Assembly (NCBI RefSeq): GCF_009796825.1
Contig: NZ_CP047030.1
Location: 3,532,501 to 3,596,500 of the forward strand
Direction of reading: 5' to 3'
DNA: 64,000 bases
Origin: Algibacter sp. L3A6
Lineage (GTDB): Bacteria > Bacteroidota > Bacteroidia > Flavobacteriales > Flavobacteriaceae
Part shown: piece by piece, positions 8,911 through 17,424 of the stretch
Layout: each line of letters opens with the position of its first letter
Numbering within the stretch: the stretch's first letter is position 1
The notes under the pieces: generated by a model
Told to the model about the DNA's origin: nothing
Databases searched by the model: none
The model's input: the letters and a program-made list of their open reading frames with translations, nothing else
Made by a program: the position numbers and the translations under genes

Positions 8911-11664
8911 TTATAATTGAGTATCTGCCGATTTACGTTTTTCGTATTTAAGATCTTGTAAGAGGCTAGATTTTATACCTATGAAGAAATTCCATGAGGA
9001 ATAAGTTCCAAAAGGAACCCAGCTCAAGTTCATTCTCCAGCTTTCTAAATCACGCTCAAAACGAAGTTGAGTAGAGGTGAAACCATTGTTTTTAACATCG
9101 TAACCAGATGATGCTCCAATAGACCATTTATCTGATAATTGAATATCTCCAGAGAACATTAAAGAGTGCGATGATATTTCGTTTTGCCTTGTGGAATTAG
9201 AGTAATTTACAGCATAAGCTAAACGTAAACTCCATGGAATTTTGTAACGATAAAGAGCACTTTTAGCGTCTTTATCTTCATCGTCTTTTTTATCGATAGG
9301 TTTAGAAAAATCTTGAGATACACCAAACATATCATCGTCACGGCCACCACCTTGTAAGTTTTCATCACGATTTCTATCGTCGTCTTTAGAATCTTTTTTA
9401 CCCTTCTTATCACTAGATAACGACCAACTAGCAGTCATGTTTGCACTAGTTAATCTAAATAAGCTTCCGCCGTTATCAACATTAAAAGTATCAATTCTAT
9501 TATTGTTGTTATCAAGAGCGTAAGGATCTAAAGTTGCTCCAAAATTCAAACTTAATTGATTGTCGAAAAGTTGTGTACCACCACTCATTCTTATTGGGCT
9601 CCATTGTAAAGAGTCTCCAGCAAAATTATAAGATGTAGAAAAGTTTAAGTTATTAAGTAAAACCACCTTTTTAGGCTCGGTAGCCGTGCTATCTTTATCG
9701 CGTACTTTAGCTTCTATATTATTAGATAATGAAATACCCATAGAGCTAGAAAATGTTTGACCTGGTGTACCGAATATGCTTTCTTCAAATCGGGTGAAGG
9801 ATACGTCTTCTTTTGTTTCTCCATCGGCACTTACAACCTCGTAAGTATCATAATATTTATCGAAAGCCGGGTTAATATTGTAACTAATAGCAGGACGCAT
9901 AACGTGCCTTATTTTTTGTATTTTAGGGTCTTTACCTTCTTTTTCAAAATCGAACATACCATAAATGGTAGTTCCTAAACTTGTACTAAAATTATAAGTT
10001 CTAAAAGAATCGAAGCCATTTACTGTTTCCGTAACTGTTTCTCTAGTTGTAGTGTCGAAACTTTTATCAATAGTTTTAAATGTCCAAACTTCATTGAAGT
10101 TTGCACTAGTACTCATACTAAAATATTTGAATAACTTAAAGTTTGTGGTTAACGGAATACTGTGTTGAAACCCTGCTTGAGCATCGTCAAACATTTCCTT
10201 TTTAAAGAATAAAGAATCTGTAGTTTCAATTCTGTTTTCCCCACGCAGATTATACTGTAAATTTATATTTTGAATAATCCCTTTTTTAGAACCTGTTTTA
10301 GGAGCAAAAGGATACATTCTACCAATACTACCTTGCAGTGTAGGCAACGTCATATTAATAGTTTCTGTTTGCGTATTTTGCGAGTGTGTTGCTGTTAAGC
10401 TAACATTAACCTGTGGTTCCCCTTGAAAAGTTTTAGAATAAGAAACCGAAGATGATAATGTATTATTAAATCGGTTTGCTAAATTTACTTGGTTTAACGA
10501 TCCACTATAATAATTACTACTACCAAGGTTTACCGAGGCAGAAAAACGTGAATTAGGATTGGCTTTAGCGTCTTGACTATGAGACCATCTTAAGTTGTAT
10601 AATGTGTTTTTAGCATAATCGGAAAAACCAAGTTCACTCGTTATTAAACTTTCATATCTAAAAGCTACATTACCTCTGTACTTATAGCGCTTTGCGTAAG
10701 TGTTTTCAACTCTTAGTCCGTAACTTCCATTAGTGTAATAATCTCCCAAAACAGTTAAATCTACATGGTCGTTAATTGCAAAATAGTATCCACCGTTTTG
10801 TAAAAAGAAACCTCGATCGTTTTGCTCACCGAAACTAGGTAAAATAACACCTGATGTATGTGTTTCAGTCTGAGGGAAAAAGGCAAAAGGTAATCCTATT
10901 GGTGTTGGTACATCGTAAATAAACAAGTTAGCTAAGCCTGTTACAATTTTTTTACCGGGAACAATTTTTGCTTTTCTTAGCTTAATATAATAATCTGGAT
11001 CTTCAAGATTTTCAGCTGTTGTATATTTTGCGTTCTTTAAGAAGTAAACCGAATCGTTTTCCTTTTTTGTGATACTAGCAATTACAGTTCCTTCACCTTG
11101 CTCGGTTTTAGAATTATATATAAGTGCTTTTTTAGATTTTGAATTAAAAACAATAGAGTCGGGCTCTACCACGCTACTTCCTTGTGTAAATACGGGTTTT
11201 TGAGTGTATTCACCAGTAGTATCAATAATACCTCGAGCACGAACGGTGTTTGTTGTATAATCTACAATAATACTTCCTGCAGAAATGTTCATGTCACCAT
11301 AATCAATTTTGGCTTGATTATATAAATACAGTTTGTGTTTTATTTGATTGAAGGTGGTGTAATCTACCGCACTGTAAACCACTTTATTTTCTAAAAGACC
11401 TTTTTTAGGTTTGATAGAATCGGTTTTAGTGGAATCCTGAACTTTTTCATCAATTATTGGTGCTAGTACACTATCGGTTTTTATTGTCACCCGATTTTCA
11501 ACAGAAGGTTTAATAGAATCCGTCTTTTTTTTGATGTCCTGCCCAAAGCTTAGCATGTTAATAAACATGGTAAAACTTAGTGCAAAAAGTATATTAAAGT
11601 TGTTTGTCTGCAACGCTTTTAAATGTATTTTTGTAAAAGTATGGCTCGGTTTTTGAAAAGCCAA
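8911..11664 (-). CDS. lptD: LptD-like LPS assembly outer-membrane protein
   Basis: The 917-residue product resembles the Bacteroidota LptD/OstA proteins: a signal sequence (hydrophobic stretch NILFALSFTMFINMLSFG), an N-terminal OstA-like beta-jellyroll part (about 80-250; TNTVRARGIIDTTGEYTQKP) that takes LPS from the periplasmic bridge, then a long beta-barrel rich in alternating aromatic strands ending in FFIGIKSSLLQDLKYEKR. The open frame begins at a TTG (11664) that overlaps a TAATTTTG promoter-like box (11662-11669), so a downstream start is possible; TTG at 11613 would put the hydrophobic core of the signal peptide close to the N-terminus. Low-complexity acidic loop KKDSKDDDRNRDENLQGGG near residue 760 is probably a surface or periplasmic loop. 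Upstream, the divergent gene is a periplasmic amidase. Confidence 0.9.
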   Translation of the reverse strand: MAFQKPSHTFTKIHLKALQTNNFNILFALSFTMFINMLSFGQDIKKKTDSIKPSVENRVTIKTDSVLAPIIDEKVQDSTKTDSIKPKKGLLENKVVYSAVDYTTFNQIKHKLYLYNQAKIDYGDMNISAGSIIVDYTTNTVRARGIIDTTGEYTQKPVFTQGSSVVEPDSIVFNSKSKKALIYNSKTEQGEGTVIASITKKENDSVYFLKNAKYTTAENLEDPDYYIKLRKAKIVPGKKIVTGLANLFIYDVPTPIGLPFAFFPQTETHTSGVILPSFGEQNDRGFFLQNGGYYFAINDHVDLTVLGDYYTNGSYGLRVENTYAKRYKYRGNVAFRYESLITSELGFSDYAKNTLYNLRWSHSQDAKANPNSRFSASVNLGSSNYYSGSLNQVNLANRFNNTLSSSVSYSKTFQGEPQVNVSLTATHSQNTQTETINMTLPTLQGSIGRMYPFAPKTGSKKGIIQNINLQYNLRGENRIETTDSLFFKKEMFDDAQAGFQHSIPLTTNFKLFKYFSMSTSANFNEVWTFKTIDKSFDTTTRETVTETVNGFDSFRTYNFSTSLGTTIYGMFDFEKEGKDPKIQKIRHVMRPAISYNINPAFDKYYDTYEVVSADGETKEDVSFTRFEESIFGTPGQTFSSSMGISLSNNIEAKVRDKDSTATEPKKVVLLNNLNFSTSYNFAGDSLQWSPIRMSGGTQLFDNQLSLNFGATLDPYALDNNNNRIDTFNVDNGGSLFRLTSANMTASWSLSSDKKGKKDSKDDDRNRDENLQGGGRDDDMFGVSQDFSKPIDKKDDEDKDAKSALYRYKIPWSLRLAYAVNYSNSTRQNEISSHSLMFSGDIQLSDKWSIGASSGYDVKNNGFTSTQLRFERDLESWRMNLSWVPFGTYSSWNFFIGIKSSLLQDLKYEKRKSADTQL

Positions 11665-11669
11665 AATTA
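11662..11669 (-). promoter_or_regulatory. candidate -7 box (TAATTTTG) for lptD
   Basis: On the minus strand the sequence reads TAATTTTG, matching the Bacteroidota -7 consensus TAnnTTTG. No clear TTTG -33 box is found at the usual spacing. If it is used, transcription would start around 11655, inside the extreme 5' end of the open frame, which favours a start codon downstream of 11664. Confidence 0.35.
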
Positions 11670-11828
11670 CATATATTTTTCTGTGAATGTTTTATATTCT
11701 TAGAAAAATTTTAAATTAAACTAAACCGAGTATTTTAATCGTTACTATTTTTTAAATGGCATGCTTTTAATTTTAAAAATAGCCGTATTTTTTAATACAC
11801 CGGTTTAAAACACAATCTGATTTATCTC

Positions 11829-12926
11829 ATGAAAACGAACACCTTATTACTTTTCGTATCTTTTATATTAGTATTAACATTTTCTTCATATGCAAATAAT
11901 GGAAATAACGACGGCGATAAGTTTGTTGTTGTACTAGATGCAGGGCATGGCGGTAAAGACCCTGGTAATATGGGTAATGGTTATAAAGAAAAAGATATTG
12001 CATTAAAAGTGGTTTTAGCCATTGGGAGTGCTTTAGAGAAAAACCCAAATATTGAAGTTATTTATACCCGAAAGGAAGATAAATTCATAGATTTATTTGT
12101 TCGTGGTAAAATTGCAAATAAGGCTAAGGCCGATTTATTTGTGTCTGTGCATTGCGATTCTCACACTTCTCAAGCTTATGGAGCGGGTACTTTTGTTTTA
12201 GGTTTACACAGAAACAATACGAATTTTGAAGTTGCCAAAAAGGAAAACTCAGTAATTTTATTAGAAGATAATTATCACCAAAATTACGCTGGATATGATC
12301 CTAATTCACCAGAATCGGCAATTAGTATCATGATGGGTATGGAAGATTATCTAGATCAAAGTATTCAATTGGCAAGTTTAATTCAGAGTAATTTTGTTGG
12401 TAAATTAAAACGAAAAGATAGAAGTGTTAAGCAAGCCGGTTTTATTGTGTTACACCAAACTGTAATGCCAAGTGTTTTGGTAGAGTTGGGGTTTTTAACA
12501 AATAATAAAGAGGGTGCGTATTTAAATTCGAAAAAAGGACAACAAGATATGTCTAAGGCTATTACAGATGCTATTTTGCAATACAAAGCTTCCATAGAGC
12601 AAAATGTTGCACATACTATTTTTGAAGATGAAGTTGAAGAAACGGCCTCAACAAGTGATGACATATATAAGGACGTTACTTTTAAGATACAAATAGCAGC
12701 TAGCTCAAAATCCATAGCAACAAAACCCTATAATTTTAAAGGTTTATCTACTATTTCTAAAGAAAAAGCAGGAAACTTATACAAGTATTATTACGGTTCT
12801 ACATCAAACTACACACAAACAAAGCAATTAGTGAGCGATGCAAAAAGTAAAGGCTATAAGTCTAGTTTTGTTGTTGCTTTTAAGAATGGCAAAAAAGTAA
12901 GTCTTACTGAAGCTTTAAAAAGGTAA
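11829..12926 (+). CDS. N-acetylmuramoyl-L-alanine amidase (Amidase_3)
   Basis: The 365-residue exported enzyme cleaves the bond between N-acetylmuramic acid and L-alanine in peptidoglycan, mainly at division. It has a signal peptide (1-22), then the zinc-dependent Amidase_3 domain (about 32-250) with ligands His40 (VVLDAGHGGKDPG), Glu54 (YKEKDIAL) and His108 (FVSVHCDSH) and the catalytic Glu in VLVELGFLTN. Residues about 280-365 (FKIQIAASSK...YKSSFVVAFKNGKK) look like a SPOR-type domain, which in other bacteria binds denuded glycan at the septum. It is the first gene of a plus-strand run: mlaD-like gene, Fe-S proteins and onwards. Confidence 0.94.
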   Translation: MKTNTLLLFVSFILVLTFSSYANNGNNDGDKFVVVLDAGHGGKDPGNMGNGYKEKDIALKVVLAIGSALEKNPNIEVIYTRKEDKFIDLFVRGKIANKAKADLFVSVHCDSHTSQAYGAGTFVLGLHRNNTNFEVAKKENSVILLEDNYHQNYAGYDPNSPESAISIMMGMEDYLDQSIQLASLIQSNFVGKLKRKDRSVKQAGFIVLHQTVMPSVLVELGFLTNNKEGAYLNSKKGQQDMSKAITDAILQYKASIEQNVAHTIFEDEVEETASTSDDIYKDVTFKIQIAASSKSIATKPYNFKGLSTISKEKAGNLYKYYYGSTSNYTQTKQLVSDAKSKGYKSSFVVAFKNGKKVSLTEALKR

Positions 12927-12961
12927 TTCAGAAAATAAGAGCATTCTTTTTAAAATTATCT

Positions 12962-12969
12962 TAAATTTG
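12962..12969 (+). promoter_or_regulatory. candidate -7 box (TAAATTTG) before the MCE gene
   Basis: TAAATTTG fits TAnnTTTG and lies 27 nt ahead of the TTG start at 12996. It would let the MCE gene be expressed apart from the amidase. No -33 TTTG is evident, so this is a weak call. Confidence 0.35.
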
Positions 12970-12995
12970 TCTTTGTTATTTAAAGAAAATACAAT

Positions 12996-13937
12996 TTGAA
13001 AATATCTAGAGAAGTAAAAACAGGCATATTAGTATTATTAGGAATTATCCTTTTCATATTTGGGTTTAATTACCTAAAAGGGCAGAACCTATTAGATAGT
13101 TCTAAAACCTACTACGCAGTTTACGATAATGTTGAAGGTTTAGCACCAGCAACACCTGTAACTATTAATGGTCTTAACGTTGGAAAAGTTATTAGTTTGA
13201 AATTTAAAGGCGATGGTTCGGGTAAATTATTAGTAGAATTATTGGTGGATAATGATTTTGAATTTTCAAAAAACAGTATCGCACAATTGTATGATACAGG
13301 TTTAATAGGCGGAAAAGCCGTAGCTATTATACCAGCTTTTGATAATGCAGGAACAGCTGAAAATGGAGCTATGTTAACAGGAAAAATAAAAGCAGGTTTA
13401 ACAGATGCCTTAGCAAGTCAATTAACACCGTTACAAGCTAAAATTGAAATTATGCTTACAAGTGCCGATGCTTTAATTTCTAATTTAAATGATGTTTTAG
13501 ATGAAAAAGGAAAGGCAAACTTAAAGTCTAGTTTGGCTAGTTTGAGTGAAACCATGAATTCTTTTCAAGGCACTTCAAAAGCTTTAAATAATATCATGCA
13601 AACCAATCAATCTAAAATCACTACAGTTTTAACTAATGCTGAAAGTGCAAGTAACGATTTGGCTAAAATGACGGGAGAACTTTCTAAAACTGATTTAGCA
13701 GCTACCATGAAGAATTTAGAAACTACGCTAGCGAGTTTTGAAAACATTATGGCAAACCTAGAAAAGGGAGAAGGTACCATGGGCAAACTATTAAAAGACG
13801 ACGATTTATACGATAATTTAGAAGGTGCAACCGCAGAATTAGAGTCTCTATTGTTAGATTTTAAATTACACCCAAACCGCTATACTAGAATTCTTTCTAA
13901 GAAAGAAATTCCATACCAAGAACCAGAAACTAACTAA
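12996..13937 (+). CDS. MCE/MlaD family lipid-transport protein
   Basis: A 313-residue protein with one N-terminal transmembrane anchor (about 10-30; LVLLGIILFIFGFNYLKG), an MCE domain (about 35-115; VEGLAPATPVTINGLNVGKV) and a long helical, coiled-coil-like tail (140-290). MlaD-type proteins sit in the inner membrane with the MCE ring in the periplasm and carry phospholipids between the membranes, usually with MlaE and MlaF, which are not in this window. The start is a TTG at 12996: no in-frame ATG precedes the membrane anchor, and KISREVKTGILVLLG matches the usual MlaD N-terminus. It follows the amidase by 69 nt. Confidence 0.92.
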   Translation: MKISREVKTGILVLLGIILFIFGFNYLKGQNLLDSSKTYYAVYDNVEGLAPATPVTINGLNVGKVISLKFKGDGSGKLLVELLVDNDFEFSKNSIAQLYDTGLIGGKAVAIIPAFDNAGTAENGAMLTGKIKAGLTDALASQLTPLQAKIEIMLTSADALISNLNDVLDEKGKANLKSSLASLSETMNSFQGTSKALNNIMQTNQSKITTVLTNAESASNDLAKMTGELSKTDLAATMKNLETTLASFENIMANLEKGEGTMGKLLKDDDLYDNLEGATAELESLLLDFKLHPNRYTRILSKKEIPYQEPETN

Positions 13938-13944
13938 GATTTAA

Positions 13945-15261
13945 ATGACATATTTACCAAACATAGTATTCGCTATAATTTTATTTTGTGGCATTGGATA
14001 TTTTGCAAAAAATGTAAAAAAACTATTCCGTAACATTAACCTCGGTCAAGATGTTGATGTTAGCGATAACAAACCCGAACGCTGGAAAAACATGGCACGC
14101 ATTGCTCTTGGGCAAAGTAAAATGGTGCGTCGTCCTGTTTCAGGATTTCTACACATTGTGGTTTACGTCGGTTTCGTTATTATAAATATTGAAGTTCTAG
14201 AAATTATAATCGATGGTCTTTTTGGTACACACCGTATAGGTTTAAGTGTTTTACCAACATCTGTATATGGATTTTTAATAGGTACTTTTGAAGTTTTAGC
14301 ATGTCTAGTTTTTGTATCAGTTATCATATTTTGGATACGTAGAAATGTAATCAAGATTCAACGTTTTTTGAAAAGCGAAATGACTGGTTGGCCAAAAAAC
14401 GATGGAAACATCATTTTGTATTTCGAAATGGTTTTAATGAGCCTTTTCTTAATAATGAATGCTACCGATTTGCATTTCCAAGGGTTAAACTCAGGAAATG
14501 TTATCAGTCAATATATTGCACCAATGTTTTCAGGTTTACCCGAAGCAACGTTGCATTTTATAGAGCGTAGTGCTTGGTGGATACATATTGTTGGTATTTT
14601 AATTTTCTTAAACTATCTATATTTCTCAAAGCATTTACACATATTATTAGCGTTCCCAAATACGTTTTACGGTAAATTAAAGCCAAAGGGTCAATTCAAT
14701 AATTTAGAATCGGTAACTAATGAGGTAAAACTAATGATGGATCCTAATGCCGATCCATTTGCTGCACCAGCAGAAGGCGATGCCGATGAAGTTCCTGCTA
14801 AATTTGGAGCTAGTGATGTGCAAGATTTAAGTTGGGTAAGTTTATTAAATGCTTATACATGTACCGAGTGCGGACGCTGTACTAGCGAATGCCCTGCAAA
14901 CTTAACAGGTAAAAAATTATCACCTCGAAAAATAATGATGGACACACGTGACCGTCTAGAAGAAGTTGGTAAAAACATCGATGCCAACAATGGTGAATTT
15001 AAAGACGACGGTAAGCAGCTTCTTGGTGATTATATAACAAACGAAGAAATTTGGGCATGTACAAGTTGTAATGCTTGTGTAGAGGCTTGCCCTGTAAGTA
15101 TAGATCCTTTATCGATAATTATTGAAATGCGTCGTTATTTAGTTATGGAACAAAGTGCGGCCCCAACGGAGCTTAATAACATGATGACCAATATTGAAAA
15201 TAACGGAGCACCATGGCCATACAATCAAATGGACCGTTTGAATTGGAAAGATGAAAAATAA
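13945..15261 (+). CDS. membrane-bound (4Fe-4S)2 protein, HdrC/HdrE-like
   Basis: The 438-residue protein has five predicted transmembrane helices in residues 1-235, with histidines in or next to them (GFLHIV, TDLHFQ, WWIHIV, SKHLH) that could hold haem b as in NarI/HdrE-like subunits. Two 4Fe-4S motifs follow in a cytoplasmic domain: CTECGRCTSECP (Cys306, 309, 312, 316) and CTSCNACVEACP (Cys372, 375, 378, 382). This is the electron-relay half of a heterodisulfide-reductase-like complex; the CCG half is encoded at 15660. It begins 7 nt after the MCE gene stop. Probable role: passing electrons between a cytoplasmic partner and quinone. The donor and acceptor are not identifiable here. Confidence 0.9.
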   Translation: MTYLPNIVFAIILFCGIGYFAKNVKKLFRNINLGQDVDVSDNKPERWKNMARIALGQSKMVRRPVSGFLHIVVYVGFVIINIEVLEIIIDGLFGTHRIGLSVLPTSVYGFLIGTFEVLACLVFVSVIIFWIRRNVIKIQRFLKSEMTGWPKNDGNIILYFEMVLMSLFLIMNATDLHFQGLNSGNVISQYIAPMFSGLPEATLHFIERSAWWIHIVGILIFLNYLYFSKHLHILLAFPNTFYGKLKPKGQFNNLESVTNEVKLMMDPNADPFAAPAEGDADEVPAKFGASDVQDLSWVSLLNAYTCTECGRCTSECPANLTGKKLSPRKIMMDTRDRLEEVGKNIDANNGEFKDDGKQLLGDYITNEEIWACTSCNACVEACPVSIDPLSIIIEMRRYLVMEQSAAPTELNNMMTNIENNGAPWPYNQMDRLNWKDEK

Positions 15262-15264
15262 TGA

Positions 15265-15627
15265 ATGAGATACGCTTTAATCATATTAATTTTAACTTTA
15301 TTTTGTTTTAATCAGGTTCAATCTCAGGTTGGATACCAAAAAGATTCATTACAAATAAAAGTTTACGCTGCGATTGACTATGTAGATAGTCATCCATCAG
15401 AAATTAAGGTTAAAAAAGTGTTTTGTGATTATTGCTCAGAATTTCAAATAGAAAAACTATCAGAAGAGGCTTACCGAAGAACGTTTTTAATTCGTAACGA
15501 TAAAAATGTTCGACTTACAAATGGTACCTTTAAACATGCTTTATACATTAGAGTTTCAAAAAAGGATTTAGCGGGTTTAATAAGAGAAAATTTTGAAGTA
15601 GAAGAAGAAGTAAAATCAAAGAATTAA
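15265..15627 (+). CDS. small exported protein of unknown function
   Basis: A 120-residue product with a signal peptide (LIILILTLFCFNQVQS, cleavage near residue 21), so it is periplasmic or outer-membrane associated. The mature part holds two cysteines (VFCDYCSEF), a CxxC-like pair, and no recognised domain. It begins 3 nt after the stop of the membrane Fe-S gene and sits between that gene and its CCG partner, so it is probably co-transcribed. Whether it belongs to the redox complex is not known. Confidence 0.75.
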   Translation: MRYALIILILTLFCFNQVQSQVGYQKDSLQIKVYAAIDYVDSHPSEIKVKKVFCDYCSEFQIEKLSEEAYRRTFLIRNDKNVRLTNGTFKHALYIRVSKKDLAGLIRENFEVEEEVKSKN

Positions 15628-15659
15628 AATAAACCATTTTAATTTATAAAAGAATAAAA

Positions 15660-16451
15660 ATGAGCGAACAACTAAACGTACCAACCATGGAAGAACTCAT
15701 GGCTCAAGGCAAACAACCCGATATTTTATTTTGGGTAGGTTCTGCTGGAAGTTATGATGATAGAGCCAAGAAAATAACACGTGCTTTTGTTAAAATATTA
15801 AATAAAGCCAACGTTAATTTTGCTGTTTTAGGCACCGAAGAAACTTGTACAGGGGATGTTGCAAAACGTGCAGGTAACGAGTTTTTGTTTCAAATGCAAG
15901 CCATGATGAATATCGAGGTACTAAACGCTTATGAAGTTAAACGTATTGTAACCTGCGATCCGCATTCTTTTAATTGCTTAAAAAATGAATACCCAAGTTT
16001 AGGTGGTAAATATGATGTTTTACACCATACACAATTTATAAAAGAGTTAATCGAATCTAAGAAATTAGAGATAAAAGACGGGGTGTTTAATGGAAAACGC
16101 ATTACTTTTCATGACCCTTGTTATTTAGGTCGTGCAAACTCAGAATATGATGCACCACGAGATGTATTGGCAACATTAAATGCTAACCTTCTCGAAATGA
16201 AACGTAGCAAATCGACTGCATTATGTTGTGGAGCAGGAGGTGCGCAAATGTTTAAAGATGCAGAAAAAGGGGATAAGGAAATAAACGAACTTCGTACTGA
16301 AGATGCGCTTAAAACTAACCCAGAAATTATAGCAACGGCTTGTCCATATTGTATGACCATGATGAGCGACGGCGTAAAAGTGAAAGAAAAAGAAAGTGAA
16401 ATAACCGTTTTAGATATTGCAGAATTAATTGCACAGTCTCAAGGTTTATAA
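15660..16451 (+). CDS. CCG-domain (heterodisulfide reductase-like) Fe-S protein
   Basis: The 263-residue soluble protein carries two cysteine-rich CCG modules: an N-terminal one with TCDPHSFNCLKNEYP and HHTQF, and a C-terminal one with DPCYLGRANSEYD, Cys189-Cys190 (LCCGAGG) and Cys228/Cys231 (ACPYCMTM). Such modules hold the non-cubane 4Fe-4S cluster of HdrB or the equivalent site in LutA/GlpC. It is the catalytic half that matches the membrane Fe-S protein at 13945, with one small gene between. No flavin or NAD subunit is nearby, so the substrate is open. Confidence 0.92.
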   Translation: MSEQLNVPTMEELMAQGKQPDILFWVGSAGSYDDRAKKITRAFVKILNKANVNFAVLGTEETCTGDVAKRAGNEFLFQMQAMMNIEVLNAYEVKRIVTCDPHSFNCLKNEYPSLGGKYDVLHHTQFIKELIESKKLEIKDGVFNGKRITFHDPCYLGRANSEYDAPRDVLATLNANLLEMKRSKSTALCCGAGGAQMFKDAEKGDKEINELRTEDALKTNPEIIATACPYCMTMMSDGVKVKEKESEITVLDIAELIAQSQGL

Positions 16452-16525
16452 ATAATTTAATTTAATAAATGAAGGATGTTTAGGCTTAATTAACCAGAAT
16501 ATTATTCATCTTATAAAGAAAAAAA

Positions 16526-17011
16526 ATGCTAGTAGATTTTAATATATTACCACCAGAATCACGCGTTTGGATATATCAAGCCAATCGTTCGTTTAATGAG
16601 CAAGAGCTAGAAGAAATTAAGGTTAAACTTAATGTTTTTATAGAAAACTGGACGGCACACGGTAGTGATTTGCAATCGGGTTACACTATAGAATACAAAC
16701 GTTTTATTGTGATTGGTGTTAACCAATCTATGAGTCAGGCTACAGGTTGTTCCATAGATGCTTCGGTGCATTTTATTCAGCAATTAGAAAAGGATTACAA
16801 CGTCGATTTAATGGATAAAATGAATGTGTCTTACAAGCAAGGTGAATATGTAGCCTATAAAACATTAACAGATTTCCGTAAAATGGCAAAAGACAAAGCG
16901 GTTTCTAAAAACACTATTGTTTTCAATAATTTAGTTGCTAATGTTGGTGAGTTTAAAGAAAACTGGGAAGTTCCTGCGAGTGAAAGCTGGCATAGTAGAT
17001 TTGTAAAGTAA
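16526..17011 (+). CDS. conserved flavobacterial protein, so-called ABC transporter ATPase
   Basis: A 161-residue cytoplasmic protein (MLVDFNILPPESRVWIYQANR). Proteins of this type are frequently labelled ABC transporter ATPase in flavobacterial genomes, but there is no Walker A, Walker B or LSGGQ motif here, so that name is not supported by the sequence. Conserved-looking features are SRVWIYQANR, the GCSIDASVHFIQ segment with a cysteine, and the C-terminal WEVPASESWHSRF. It follows the CCG protein by 74 nt and is the last of the run. Function unknown. Confidence 0.8.
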   Translation: MLVDFNILPPESRVWIYQANRSFNEQELEEIKVKLNVFIENWTAHGSDLQSGYTIEYKRFIVIGVNQSMSQATGCSIDASVHFIQQLEKDYNVDLMDKMNVSYKQGEYVAYKTLTDFRKMAKDKAVSKNTIVFNNLVANVGEFKENWEVPASESWHSRFVK

Positions 17012-17034
17012 TTATTTTAATGTAAATATAGACC

Positions 17035-17295
17035 GTGGATAAAATTGATAAAGAAGTTTTCCATTGGTCTATATGGAAATTGATTAATTATGTCTATGGC
17101 ATATCAATTGTTATGGCTATAACTGTTGGAGTATGGACATTACTCTATGTGATTGGAGGAATGCAAGATGATAATACTAGCCAAGAAGGTTTAATTAAAG
17201 TATGGGGATTTATCATTTCATATATAATTTTTAGAAATGTAATAAAATCTTTTTTCAAGAAAAGGACTAACGATAGTCTAGATGAAGATTATTAG
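17035..17295 (+). CDS. small two-helix membrane protein
   Basis: An 86-residue frame with a GTG start (17035) and two hydrophobic helices: LINYVYGISIVMAITVGVWTLLYVIGG and a second near residues 50-70 (VWGFIISYIIFRNVIKSFF), with a charged tail. It starts 23 nt after the preceding gene. I do not recognise the family. An alternative later start is possible (ATG 17092 would remove part of the first helix), so the GTG is preferred. Confidence 0.6.
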   Translation: MDKIDKEVFHWSIWKLINYVYGISIVMAITVGVWTLLYVIGGMQDDNTSQEGLIKVWGFIISYIIFRNVIKSFFKKRTNDSLDEDY

Positions 17296-17424
17296 TTTAT
17301 TTAGCATTTTCCTGAAATAATTCACTAAAACCCCTTAATTTCTAAGAATCATTCTTTGTGAAAAATTTTCATAATTCAAATAGAATAATGATTTTTACAT
17401 CTTTGAAAAAGTAAAAACTAAATT

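Noticed and set aside
12383..12715. 110-codon frame on the minus strand
   Set aside because: It is antisense to the amidase gene and has the composition of a shadow frame.
16526..17011. ABC transporter ATPase function
   Set aside because: No nucleotide-binding motif of ABC ATPases is present, so only the conserved-protein status is kept.
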